Source of the DNA: Glomus cerebriforme
Taxonomy: Eukaryota > Glomeromycota > Glomeromycetes > Glomerales > Glomeraceae
DNA: 44,041 nt
NCBI GenBank assembly: GCA_003550305.1
Contig: QKYT01000079.1
Span: 213,297 to 257,337, forward strand
Direction: 5' to 3'
The position numbers were made by a program, and so were the translations under genes. The notes beneath the pieces were generated by a model. That model had not been told where the DNA came from. It saw nothing but the letters and a program-made list of their open reading frames with translations, and searched no databases. Positions 23,501-36,357 of the stretch are shown piece by piece (within the stretch, counting starts at the first letter, position 1; every line of letters begins with the position of its first letter).

Positions 23501-26500
23501 ATGTCACAAGAACTGTAAGTGCAATAAAAATTATCTTTAATTCGTTTTCTTTGATTAGTTTAAAAGGTTTAATGATTATTAAATTATTATTATAGGGTTA
23601 ATTTTTCGATTGTTTGTTTAATAGTAGCATTTCTAGGGTTATTTTTTCTATTTTATATCAATCGAGTATTTGCAATCATTTTATCTCGGTTGATACGAGT
23701 ATATACTTGGCGAAAGTATCATGCTTATATTGAAATTGGTGAGGGTTTTATAAGGAGTTGCAACAAGTTCTATGATCTTTTGTATTCAATTATTTTTTGT
23801 ATTTGCTTTTAATTTTAATAAAATAATTAAATTAACCTATAAAAATCTTTTTATCTGATGTTAATTGTTACTATGATTAGAATCATTACAATTTGCTCCT
23901 CTTGCTGGGCGAATATTGTTTAAAAATTTAAAATATCGATCAATAAATCAATCATTTTCAATATTGAAAGGACACATTACCGTCCAGTATTGGCTATGGA
24001 ATGTTCGAAAGGAATATCAAATCCAAGATAATAATGGTAGCATTGCTACTGGTAAAATTTTTTTATTAAAACTTTTCTTTCAAAAAAAGTCTGAATTATA
24101 ATTTGATTACGGGTTTGGTTTTCAATAATAGATAAGGATCTACCTTGTCGAATTGTATGTCATTTAGATGGTGTTGAATGGTTCGCATATAACAGAACAC
24201 CTGCATATGATGCTTTAGAAAGTATCATCAATGGTCTTAATAGTGAGAGTTCTTCGAATATGACCCAAAATGAAACTGAAGATATTACTGGTAAATCATT
24301 ATAATTTTTATGAGTCTTATATCAAAAGATAATTCTTAGTTAATAAACAATTCTTTTTTTTTTTAATAAAGTTAATGTCAATGGCAACGATATACCTGAA
24401 ATAATTTATTCCGAAGAGTCATTTTTTCAAAAGTTATTACCGATTCAGATAGATCTTGAAAGAGGAGCTATCATCTTTGGCAATACAAACACACCTTCAC
24501 TTCTGGTTGTAGAATTTTCTCAAGCTAGTGGTATATATGCTGCAAGAAAGGTAACTAACTGGACTAAAATTATGTTCCATCTTGAGAACTCGCTAAATTT
24601 TTTTTTCTAATTATAGTCACGTTCGAGATTTGATTATTACAAATCGGTGCTTGATCTAAGATTTCGAGAGCCTAAAATCCATCTGAGAACAAATGTTGAT
24701 TATAAAGAACCAGAAAATATACTTCCAGGGCATGCATCAATTTAAAAAAATTATATTCATAAGGATTTGAAATGCAAAGTATTAAATTCATTTTATTTAT
24801 GTACATAAGGTTAACAAGAAAGGAAGGTTTTTTATCTAAGCTTAAAAATTTTTTCAAGAATTATATCACTTTTTGGAAATCATCTCGACCGGCTGACATC
24901 ATTGAATGGCATGGTCTTCCTAGATATCCTTTTTTTTTTTTTATTTCTATGATTTAAATTTTATAATATGATATATATCTCTTTAATATGTTCACACATA
25001 TCGGGCGGATGATGAGCTGAATAACAAAGACAACGTCACAGATGAATACGCTAAAGTCTCAACTATATTAGTTTGTCATTTTTTAGAGATGACTTATTAT
25101 GCTGATGTGGCTGGTATGAATATGCATAAGAAATAGTGGTGGAAATGTTACTTTTAAAATTGTAGTTAATTAAATAAATTTATGTAGGCAAGGTCCCTCG
25201 TGTTCCTATACCGATTACTGATTCTGAAGAAATAGATATAGGAAATGGAGACTTATCGCCAGAATGGGGAGTGGAATTAGTATTTACAGGAGTTCAATTA
25301 GATTATGGGCCTTGGGCAGACCGTCAAAGGTAAATTTGATTATTATACTTAACATCTTTTATAAAGTATATCTTAATTTTTCTCTAAATAGGAGTATTCT
25401 GCAGAATTTTTTCTTTCCGCCAATATACCGTAATGCAAAGCAAACAAAGAAATTAAGTCCTGGACAGGATAGGATACATACTTCATTAAAGATATCAATT
25501 CAATTCGATGATCAAGTTACGTTAAGAATTCCTATGAGAGAGCCATCAAAGGTTTATATTTTTATTTTACAGATATAATTTTTTTTGTTTTGTTGTTATC
25601 ATACTTATTTTATTCGTTTCAAAAGGATTTAAAATATTCTAATTCTGAGGGGAGGATGGACGAATCACATTTACCCGGAAATAATAGACCTTATGGATGG
25701 TTGGCAGTCAATGTTGATGAGGATTCGGTCATAAATATGACATTACCTATGGTATTCACAGAACAAGGATATTCTAATTTTTTTGACATTTCATTAGAAA
25801 ATGTTGTGGTTCAGTCGAGTGTCAATTTTTCTCATTTATTAACTGCTAAACAATGCAAAGTAAGTTGTTACGCTAAAGTTTTATAATATTTAATAAATAT
25901 GATGTTTATGTGTTATTTATATACTGATATTCTGTTTATTTATAGTTAAGATGTGATTTACCAAGTCCCATAATATGGAATCAAACCCGCAAATGGGATT
26001 TTGATATGCATTTTACAGATGCAAGAATTTATTTGCTAAGAGACCATATCACATTATTACAGGATTTAATTAAAGATTGGACTTTTGGGCCTTCTCCAGA
26101 TCAATTGCATTTTATTCCTATGGAGTATCAATTTAATCCGCGATTCACAAATTTTGAATTATTTCTTAATGTTAATGAACACAATATAATTGATAATCCA
26201 ATAGACATCGAAGACAACGGTATAATATTATTCAGCTGAAGTTAGCTTATAAAATCTCAACTTTATTAATTTAATTTTATCTTTCTTTTTATTAGCGTTC
26301 ATCATTATAAAAGGACCACAATTAGTTGCAGAAGTTGTGATCCCGTTACTACAATATAACCAAGAAATTACTAAAATTCGGTTTGATATTGAAGTATGAA
26401 TTGTTAAATAATAATTATAACCTATATTGTTGTTGAATTCATAATAATTAATAAAATTTACAGATCACAAAGGGTAAAATTGTTATGTCGCCTCCAGTTT

Positions 26501-29500
26501 CTCAAACTCTTGGTGCTTTCTTGACAAATGATAGTAAGGAATCAGTACAAATATCAAGTTTTACTATTGAAGGAAACTATCAATATTATAGTTTTGTTGA
26601 TCCTAATCATGTGGAGTCATTATCATTATATTTGAAGGTATGTATATTACCCCCCCCCGATTTAAATATGCATAAATATCAAAACGAATAAATTAATTAT
26701 TTTGATTTTTTAGGGAAAAGAAGTTAATCTAAAGCTTTTTGGATTCGTTATTAGATACTTCTTAATCCTTCAGATGAATTATTTTGGTAATTATATTAAT
26801 TTTATGACACTGGAGGAGTATCTTATTAAGCATGATCCGAAAAATGCAAAGAATAATCTATTATTACAAGAAGAAGTTGTGAAGGTAATTTTAATATAAT
26901 TTACCAATATGCAGATATATTCATATATATATATATATAATAATTTGATCATCTCATATTAATAATTTTTTTAGTCTCCTGCAGATCCTTTTGAAGTGTA
27001 TATGATATTAGTTATTGAAGATGGTACTTTAATATTACCTGAAAATTTATATAGTGCTGATAATTCTTCAACGGTACAATTTCATGAACTACAGGTAGAA
27101 TTAAGAAATCTTGATGTTTATATGGGTAAGTGGTTATTTATAATCATTTTATAATAAAATTTATGACCTGATAATTACTACAACAATAATTTTCATTATT
27201 TCCCATTTTTAGATATGGATGTTACTGTTAGTCCATTAATGTGGACACTTAGTTCAGATGCTAGTCTTAAAAAGAATTCAATCAAGCCAAAATCATCAAG
27301 AGATGATAATTATAATTATTTGTATATTGATGGTATATATTTCATCATTTGTTCATTTTTACTTACACAATGATAAATTTATTTATCAAAAAAAATTTTT
27401 TCTTTAGATTTGAATATTTATGCCCATAGATTGTTTGGTCCATTGCCTAAAACTGCAACATATGTTTGCAATTGGGATATAAATATTGGCACAATATCTG
27501 GACAGTTAAAACCATCATTTTTACTAAGTGTGACTTCATTTGCAAGAACATTTGCCCATCATTTTGTTGATAAAGAAAACGCGTTACCTACAAAGTATGT
27601 AATGCTCCCTGATCCAGATGTCACTTTTTTAACCGTTGATGTTCAAGAAGTTGACATATCAATATGGGGAGGAGGTAGCGTGACACAAATTATGCTTAAG
27701 GAGGGTTTAAGCGTTAAATTTGATGATTTAGCAAATGAAAAATATATTCTTAAAGTAATATTTAATTTACCGGATTTGACTATAAGAAGTTTAGCCAAGT
27801 CAGCTATGACTTTGGCATCAATTGGTTATTCAAAGGATGCTGAATATCATCCTTGGGTAGAAGTTGCAAGTTTTGAATCTGCTTTTAATATCACTTTATA
27901 TCGCACAACCTCTGGATGGCGTGAGAGACTTGAAAGTCAACAAGCATTTATAAAACACGAAGACCGAGAAACTAAAAGGATTCCATTCCTCTATGGAAGG
28001 GACCATAATCAAGATTTACTAGGATCTAATGGCAATCACTTTGGTTCTCTTTATACTCCACCAATGCCCCCACCATTACCAGGTATCCATTATTTAACCT
28101 TTATTTATCGAACCAGAAACATCGTTTAAAATTATATATTATTTTTAGATGACATGGATACCAGTTCCGTATTATATAACGAAAGTACAAATTCATCTAT
28201 GGTTGATCTTACTGCAAATAATAGCAGAAAAAATATGTTAGACTTTTTTAGTATAAATAGATTCGATTTCGATATTGATAATGATGATGACGATGATGAA
28301 AGCTGTATAAGAACTGATTGTGATAGGTTTGTCTCGACTTTAATTATTTTATTTCAAGAACATATTATGTAAATTTTTTCTTTATTTTTTTTTGTTTTAA
28401 AAAAAAAAATCTCTTTAGTACATCTATTACTGGATCTGGTGTCAGTGCGTCAAATGCCTCATTTGTAACTGCAAAAAGTGATGATTCTCAATACAGCGAT
28501 GAAAGCGACATTGATAATCTTCGTAATACTAATATTAAAATAAGTGGAGATTCTGATAGTGAATACGAGGAAAACGAATCAGATCATTCGCCTATTGCTG
28601 AACAAAATCCAATGTCCCCGCTAGCTCCACGATCTATCCCTTACGAAAGTTATTTGAAAAGATATCGATTAACTCATAAAAGACCCTTTGCTACCTCTTT
28701 TCCAAGCTCATTTCTTCGACCCTCTCGTATATTGTTTATTCCAGCTAGAGTATTCGTCATTTTTTCATTATTTCTCATTAGATTTATTTAAGTAATTTGC
28801 TCATACTTTTTTTTTTTAAAGGAAGAGGAAGCCTTGTCTCCTGATGATGAAAATAGTCAAAGCTATAAATCTTTCCCATTTACGAAGACAAAGAGTGCAA
28901 GCACCGAATCATTCAAGGATTTTCAACCTGAAGATGAAACATCATCTGCGAACAGCGATGTCGAAGAAAAATTAACAATAATTTTTGAAGCGGCAAAGTG
29001 CATCAAAATATCATTGACGCCAATTTTCTTAAAAATTGTTGAAGAATTTCTCGAAGCAATCATAGATAAGGTTACTGAAGATAATTTTTTAATTTTTTTT
29101 TTTTTATAAAAACTATCAATTTATATTCTAAAATTATGTTTAACTTATTCATTATAGAATTGGCATTTAGAAGCTATGCTTGATAAAATACAAATTGATT
29201 ATGTCGAAGAACTTACCAAATTGTTTCCATTTAAATATACAACCATAAGATTTGCTGCTTCAATTCCTCGTATACATCTTCATTTCATACAAGATGTCCT
29301 CCTTCCTGATGATTTAACTAATGTAAATGATGAACATCCTGGTGTTAGAACAAGATATGATTTGACAGATACCATTTTATGTGCAGCCGCAGACTTGATT
29401 TTAGATCAGACTCTTTTAACAGGCCTAATAAAATTTGAAGATAAAAAATTTGATAATAAGGATAAAACAAAAAATTTTCGTCCATCTTTAGAGTTGATTG

Positions 29501-32500
29501 AGTCTCGGGCCAATATTGATTTTGATACATTAAAGCTTAACGTTCGATTTGTAACTGGTTCGAATTCTATTGTTATCTTTGGAATTCCAGAACGTTTGCA
29601 TCATTTTAAAGAGTCCGGATTTATGTCTTCTGATACTTTAGATAATGAACCTGTTGTTTTGATTGTTGAACTAGAGCAGCTTAAGCTGAGGTGGATGGGA
29701 TGTATGGAACCCAATTATTTTTCTTTCGATATAGATAGAGTTGCTGGTATTTTTATAAGTCAATCTATAGAGATTTTGTTAGGTGGTATTTATTGGTGGT
29801 TAGTCTTTGCAGAAGATCTAGCAAATTTACTAAAGAAATTTCAAACGCATCGAACACGACAGCTACAAGTCTTAGTGTATGAAATCGCTAAATTCTCAGA
29901 AAAAACAACGAATGAAAATGATCCACCTTACTTAACGAGACCATCTCATGTTTTAAGATTAGGAACCAAAAATTTTAAAAATGATGATGGTTGGAAAATT
30001 CTTGGTCGTGTTAGACATTGTAAGACGTTAATGCAAACTGAACGAATTGATGAATTATATACCATATTGAATAATAGTGCTCACTTATTATCCATGGATC
30101 CAAATGAAATGTATGGACGGGTTTTAGGCGTTTTTTCGAAATGGAGGCATTGGGAAATGGAAAATTTATCCAATTGTCATTTATTTACGGACCTTTTTCA
30201 ACAACCAATTGACAAATCATCTATTAATGATATTAATGACATTTATCGATTCGTGACAATTTCAACGAATTTTGTTAAAATACGGATTGGAAATATCGCT
30301 TTATCTATCTGGGATGGACATAAAGAAAATTCAGTGGTTGTTTATCCTATTGAATTAGATTTGGAAACAAAATTTCATAAGGATAATTTGCCATCATCTG
30401 AAGTTACTCGAAGACACGTGGATTCAAATGCGAGTAATACAGAACAAGAAACTCCCCAGATTTTGAATTCATTATTTACTGGATATTTGGATGTAATATT
30501 AAGAATTGGAATAGACCAAATAGGCTTGGATGTAAATCCGGACATGCTTGCTTTTGCAAAGCATTGGCTCAAGGTTCACAGAGTATTCAGTTCAAAATTC
30601 CAATCTTTAAGCAAAGAACCTGTTATCCAATCTGAAGAAGTCATTCCTACTACAAAAATACATAAGCACAAGCAAACACCTACAATTACGAGTTTTCATG
30701 ATATAAAATTGTCAAAGAAGAAACGTAAAGACACTGTCACAGAATCAATTTCATCTGATCCAATAAAAGATTTGTCATCTCGTCTTAACATTTTTGCACA
30801 TGGAATTATTATTCTCAAAACTATCATTATCAAAGCATCAGCCCAAAATCTTATGGCACAAACTCAGTTATCAAATCTTAAAATTTCTAGTTGGTTTAAT
30901 AATCCTCAAATTTTGAATTCTAGTGATAAACTAGACTTAGAAAACGTGTCAATTAACAAAAGTCCGGGATCGAGGAGCAGTGGTGGCAAAGGATCAAATA
31001 GGTTGATCTTTTCAACTATTTTAGGTATTGAAAGTATATTGGCTAGTATTAGCCATTCTTCTGGAAACAATACCTTATTATCAATAGAATTCTCTAAAAT
31101 AAGTTCAGATGCATCACTTAGTTTATTAGCTATCGGGCGACCAAAGAGTAAGATTGAAATTGAACCACGTAAAGTGTTAAGCATTTTATTGACACTTGAA
31201 GAAATATCTGTAAAATTACCACAGAGTCTTTTAAAATTATATAATTTTGTTGAAGAATGGAGGGCTGAAAATCTATCAAGTTATGACTTTTTATATAAAA
31301 CATTATTAGATGAATTGGAAGAGCAACGAAAATCAACACCAAAATCTACTCATCCTGGCACTCGTGAAATTCGTACATTAACAGAAAAGAATTTACGAAA
31401 TTCTTTGGAAATAAAATTTCAATTCTTGATGAAAAAATTTTCGATTCAAACTCATATGTTGCCATCTTTAAGATTTCATTACGATGCATGGGATTTATTC
31501 ATAATTTTAGAAAAAAGTACATCAGCTCTTGGTGATAATTTGATTAATTACTCTGGACAACTATCAAAACAAGTTATTCATTTTGTTACGCGACAAAAAC
31601 ATAAAAATAAATCCGAGAAATCCAACGATGATGAAACTGATGACCGTCATCAAAAAGGTGCTTTTACTATTCCAGCGATAAGGGCAACTGGTAATATTAA
31701 GTCTTGTGAACCTCGAAAATCTGGCGTGTCTAGCAAAAAAACGGCAATTCATTCCGCTAATTCAGTTGCACCTTCTAAGTATTCAAAACTTGAATCTTCA
31801 GTGACATTAGATTTTGTTAAATTAAATTTGAATGTAAATATTATTGATAATTTGTTGACAGCACATTCAACTCTCGGAAGCGAATTAAATGATATACTAG
31901 ATGTGTTTTTGTTTTCATCTAGAAAACTTAAGGAACGCGGTGATGCTTCAAAAGAGAAATCATCTGTTTCATCTAAAGATAACGATACATTATTTTACAA
32001 TCTTAAAATATCTTTAATAGGTCTTAGAATATCAGCAATGAGTCCAAATGCTGTCGGGTTTTTTGAGACAAATATTCTTAATGGTCTTATTACGAATGTT
32101 TCTTCGATAGGCTTTGAGAAGTCTCCAAAGGTTCAATGGAAATTTTCAGCACAGAATTTTTCTTTATCATTAAATCATAAAACTGGAATCATGAGCCAAG
32201 CAGACACTGATGATGATATTCGTAAATATCGAATTGCTTATATAATGATTGATTTAGCACTACAAAATTTTAAAAATCAACAAGAAAATTCTGACTCTAT
32301 CAGTAAATCTGAAGAAGATGATGAATCTATTGAGTCTTATTTCCTTAAGTTATTAAAAGTTCATGCTGTAATGCAACCAATTGCACTTGGTCGTTTAATG
32401 GATTTATACGTTTACTATAGTGGCGAATTAGAGCGTAGGAAGAAGATGAAAGCGTCCGATATTGATAAATTAACCGCTAATACGCAAAGAATATTAAATT

Positions 32501-35500
32501 CACTTGATGTTGAGATGCCTAAATATAAATCGAAGAGTAAATCATTTTTAGATGAGAAGGTGTTATCACTTGACATAACAAGATTTGCCATTGCACTTCC
32601 TCTTGATTTACACGACGATCTAATATCTACATCTGCACAACATTTATATGAGCATTCTCAAATTCCTGCATTCCTTTTTTCAATTTCTTCGATGAATTTC
32701 CGGACAAGAAAATTGAAATCTAACTGTGCGATTCTCAAGGATTTAAGCCTTCAATTTGTTACTCAGTTTGATCAGGGAAATGAAGATCATTTTTCATCTT
32801 ATTTTCATCCTAATATGAATAGAATATTCGTTCCTGAAATTTCTTGTGAAGGACAAACTACTGGTACAATAGATAAGAAAAAGATTTATGTTGAATCAAG
32901 AGTAGAAGGTTTTAGAGTAGATGTTGGAGGAAATATTGTTAATCATATAAATAGTCTTAGTGAGATTTATGCTGCAAGTCGAGAAAGATTAGAAACTTTC
33001 ACCACCGAGACTAATTTTAATATTGGATCTCAATCTCAATCGCAAAAACCTTCAAATAATGAAGAATTAAATGATGATTCAGGCTCTCCTAATATTGTTG
33101 AGCTTGAAATAGAGGCTACGTTTACAGCTAAAAGTGGTACGATAAAATTGTATCCTAAAAATTATTTCACAAAACATCATAATAGAAGACCAACAGAAAC
33201 TAAAGATCGTTCAAAATCAGCGCGTGGTTCTCGTGGAAGCATTGTATCTATTACTCTTCCTCGTCTTAATTTAGATGGACTTCCTAATTATGCTCCTACG
33301 AGTTTAGATGATTTAACAAGACAAGGAGAACATGGTGTAGATAATATAATAATACCAGGTCTTAGTTTGAATACTTTTTACCGTACAATAATTGGACAGA
33401 GAGTTGTACCTTCTCCCGATGCATTAACAAAAAGAGTTCATGTTGAACTTATAATTCATCCAAGTGAAAATATACTTTACCCATCCCTGGTGCCATTTTT
33501 CAAAGATATTATTGACGGTCTAAAGATTGGTGTTCAACGGTCTAGTGATAAAAAAGCAATTGCAGTTCAAGAAAGTTCATCGCCAATTCAAGGAGTTAAT
33601 TTTACATGTTATTTCAGACTTTCACGTACCACCTTTGACCTTAGTTGTCAGCCTGCTTCTAAAGTTGCTTGTTCTCTAAAATGGGAAGAAGGAAATTTTC
33701 TTATTTCATTTAATGCTGCAGAAGAAGCAGTTCAAAGTATAACATGCGTTGGAAAGATTAGAGGTGCATCTGGAAATATCCGTCATGCATTTTCTCCTGA
33801 AGATTGTGTTAGAGCTGAAACCAAAAATATCTCATTCAATGTAACTTTAATGAGTAGGAGAACGGAGAGCGTTTCTGATGATTCTATTTCTATTATCGTT
33901 GAATTACCACAAATTACAGCGGAATTAAACATTCGTCACCTTCAAGATTTGTTACTTTTAAAAACCATTTGGATAGATCAAGCTACGAAATTATACGAAG
34001 TTAGTGGTTTGAGTTCTCAACAATCTTCTCGACCTGTAAGCGGTGAATATTTTAATGGAGATAAAGCATCCTTATCTTCATCCTCATCGTTACGTTCTGT
34101 AACTTCATTTTCGGAAGATGAAACAAAAGTCAAACCTTATTCTGTATACATAATGGTTAGATTGAATCAACTAGATTTATCCTGTGATTTAGGTCAGGCT
34201 ATAGGAAAAGTTCAATTCAATACTAAAAATATTCAAGTTCGTACAAAAAATGTTCCAGGAGTGTTGAAAACAGCCACTGCTACTACAGATTGTCTTGGTA
34301 TTAAATGCGAAGGTCGTCTTGCTGGTTCCGCTAATATGAAAGGACTTACATTTACAACAATTTTAGGAATTCCTCCAAAGTCAGAATCCGATGGTTCGAT
34401 TTGCGTAACGAATTTATTGTTCAAGACTGAAAGAATTCAATCTTTTTTGGAATATGAATATCAAAAAATTTTGGTATTAGAAGTTGATCCAATCCAATTT
34501 AAACTAACAGACTGTTGGAAAATTATATCACCCGAAAAAGCATCTGTTTTAATACACGCGAATGTCTCTGTTAAGCGTATTCAAGCAATAGTTGCTATTA
34601 AGACGATACCAAGCTTTCTTCATATGACGAATAAACTTTTAGCTTTAGTAGAAGAAAAAAGAATTTCTGCATCTAACGTAATTTTAAATTCTAATCGATC
34701 ACCTTATTTAATTCCAAATTCTCAATCACAAACAAATACGACACCACCAATGGAACCTAATAAACTTTCACCACAAGAAACAAGTAATTCTCCTTCTTAC
34801 AAGGAATTATTAATTGGTGGATTGTTAGTTCATCCGGTAGGAAAAATAACGATAGCTATGGAGAAAGTATATTTAACTATTTTTCCAAATCATTTCTACG
34901 ATACCGATTGTGTTCAGACAAGATTTGATGGACTTCTTATAGATTTGGAAAGATCAATCGAAGAAGGAGGTCGGGTTAATAGGAAACTTGATATGCAGCT
35001 TAACGGTATTGCACTGTTAAAAAGTAACTGCAGAAAATTAAATCATAAAAATGAATCGCTAACGTTCCAGAATTGGTTTGATCATGTTGAAAATTCTTCT
35101 TCAAAGAACATTTTTACTCTTCCGAGTACACATTTAATAATGGATACCGCACAAGGTATTGGAAGTAATATTGTGGATCATAAATTTTATGTTGACTTTA
35201 GAGGAAAAGTTGATGTAGCCTTAAATTTTGGGTTAATTAGATATCTTCAAGAATTGAGAGCATTATACAAAGAACAATTAAGAAAGAATATAGTCGGTGC
35301 AGCTGATATTCCAATTGTGTCTCCAAGTTCATCACCTGTTGATTATTTTAAATCTAATCCTTTGATACAAGTCCAGCAACCTACTTCACCAGTATTATCT
35401 GGTTCACCAACGAAAGAAACAAAAGTAGTTCAGTCAAGTGAGAATGAAGATTCGAAAGAAGTAAAAATGAAAGATGCTATAATTTTTAATCCAGTTGAAC

Positions 35501-35679
35501 CAGTAAAATTAGAGCCACAACTAAGAATTCTAGGAGATGCCACACCTCCATTAGAATGGGTCGGTGTTCAAAGAGCTAAAATTCCAGGATTTGTTCATAC
35601 AGCAATCACAATGAATTTAGATGAAATTATAAACAAAATTACTAATGAATCATTTAAGGCAGCCCAAACATTATTATAA
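23501..35679 (+). CDS. CSF1: Csf1 / BLTP1 (Tweek, KIAA1109) bridge-like lipid transfer protein
   Basis: Twenty-two exons (23501-23514, 23596-23738, 23881-24051, 24132-24290, 24372-24550, 24617-24729, 24810-24923, 24998-25113, 25188-25329, 25392-25551, 25626-25859, 25946-26219, 26296-26393, 26464-26637, 26714-26884, 26975-27125, 27213-27332, 27408-28082, 28149-28326, 28419-28749, 28822-29070, 29158-35679) give 3495 residues. An N-terminal membrane anchor (about 8-32) is followed by IRVYTWRKYHAYIEIESLQFAPLAGRILFKNL, typical of Csf1, then GVQLDYGPWADRQR and KLFGFVIRYFLILQMNYFG. The rest is long, beta-rich and without a catalytic motif. The family forms a rod-like hydrophobic groove that moves phospholipids from the ER to other membranes at contact sites. 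Seven-eighths of the introns lie in the first half; the last exon is 6.5 kb. Intron 7 is a U12-type AT-AC intron and intron 6 probably GC-AG. The exon 6/7 junction is the weakest part of the model. Confidence 0.9.
24730..24809 (+). other. Possible GC-AG intron (CSF1 intron 6)
   Basis: The frame before it runs into TAA at about 24743. The best in-frame solution is donor CTTCCAGG|GCATGC and acceptor TACATAAG|GTTAAC, phase 2, giving ENILPGLTRKEGFLSK. No GT donor in this stretch keeps the frame without adding an unusual micro-exon. The donor is a weak GC match. Confidence 0.45.
24924..24997 (+). other. U12-type AT-AC intron (CSF1 intron 7)
   Basis: The exon ends ...GGTCTTCCTAG and the intron opens ATATCCTTTT, the U12 AT-AC donor. 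TCTTTAAT (24980-24987) is a one-mismatch U12 branch site about 12 nt from the end, and the intron closes TTCACAC before ATATCGGGCGGATG. The join AG plus A keeps frame (GLPRYRADDELNN). No GT-AG pair exists in the interval that would do this. Confidence 0.87.
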
Positions 35680-36357
35680 AATTTTTTTAATAATAATTTA
35701 AATAGATTAACTAATAACATAATAAAATGTTATATACTTTTATTACTTTGTAGTGAATTTCGTTATTGATTACATTAATAGAATATGATAGAATATTATA
35801 GAATAATTACATTATTTGATAAATATACTGTTTACATAATGGAAAATCGTCGTACGTATAATTTACTTCAGCGCAGAATAAAACTATTAGATCATTTATT
35901 TTAAAAAATTTTTTAAAATAGAAAAATATCACTAACACATTTGTAATGTTAATAATGAAAGAAAAATCTTACTTCATTGTCTTAATTTATTAAATTTTTA
36001 TTAACAGTTAATGTAAACAATGAATTAATAAATATTTTTTTTTTTTAAAAAAAAAAAAATAAGCATCAATGCATCATAAATTAACGTATTATTCTTGTCT
36101 TCTTGACATCCTTTAACAATTTCAATAGACTAACACCATTAACACCATTAATATTTATCACTTATTATTGGAACATACGAGATAAATATTTACGTTCTGA
36201 TAACAAATTAATTAATATTATTCTCAGTTGCACAAATTTTGTACGACAAATCGGTGTTTAAATCGATTTTGTTTATTAATTTAATTAATCTAAAAAACTT
36301 TCATTTGTATCAAGTCTGCTGACTTTGCTCTTACTAACCTTTAAGATTTAGCATTTT
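35680..36357. other. Spacer between CSF1 and kinase-like gene B
   Basis: AT-rich sequence with poly-T and poly-A runs near 36031-36059. It presumably contains the CSF1 polyadenylation region and the promoter of gene B. No other feature seen. Confidence 0.6.

Noticed and set aside
28083..28148. CSF1 intron 18 as a third U12-type intron, because its donor reads GTATCCATT
   Set aside because: No good TCCTTRAY branch site at the right distance from the AG; an ordinary GT-AG reading suffices.
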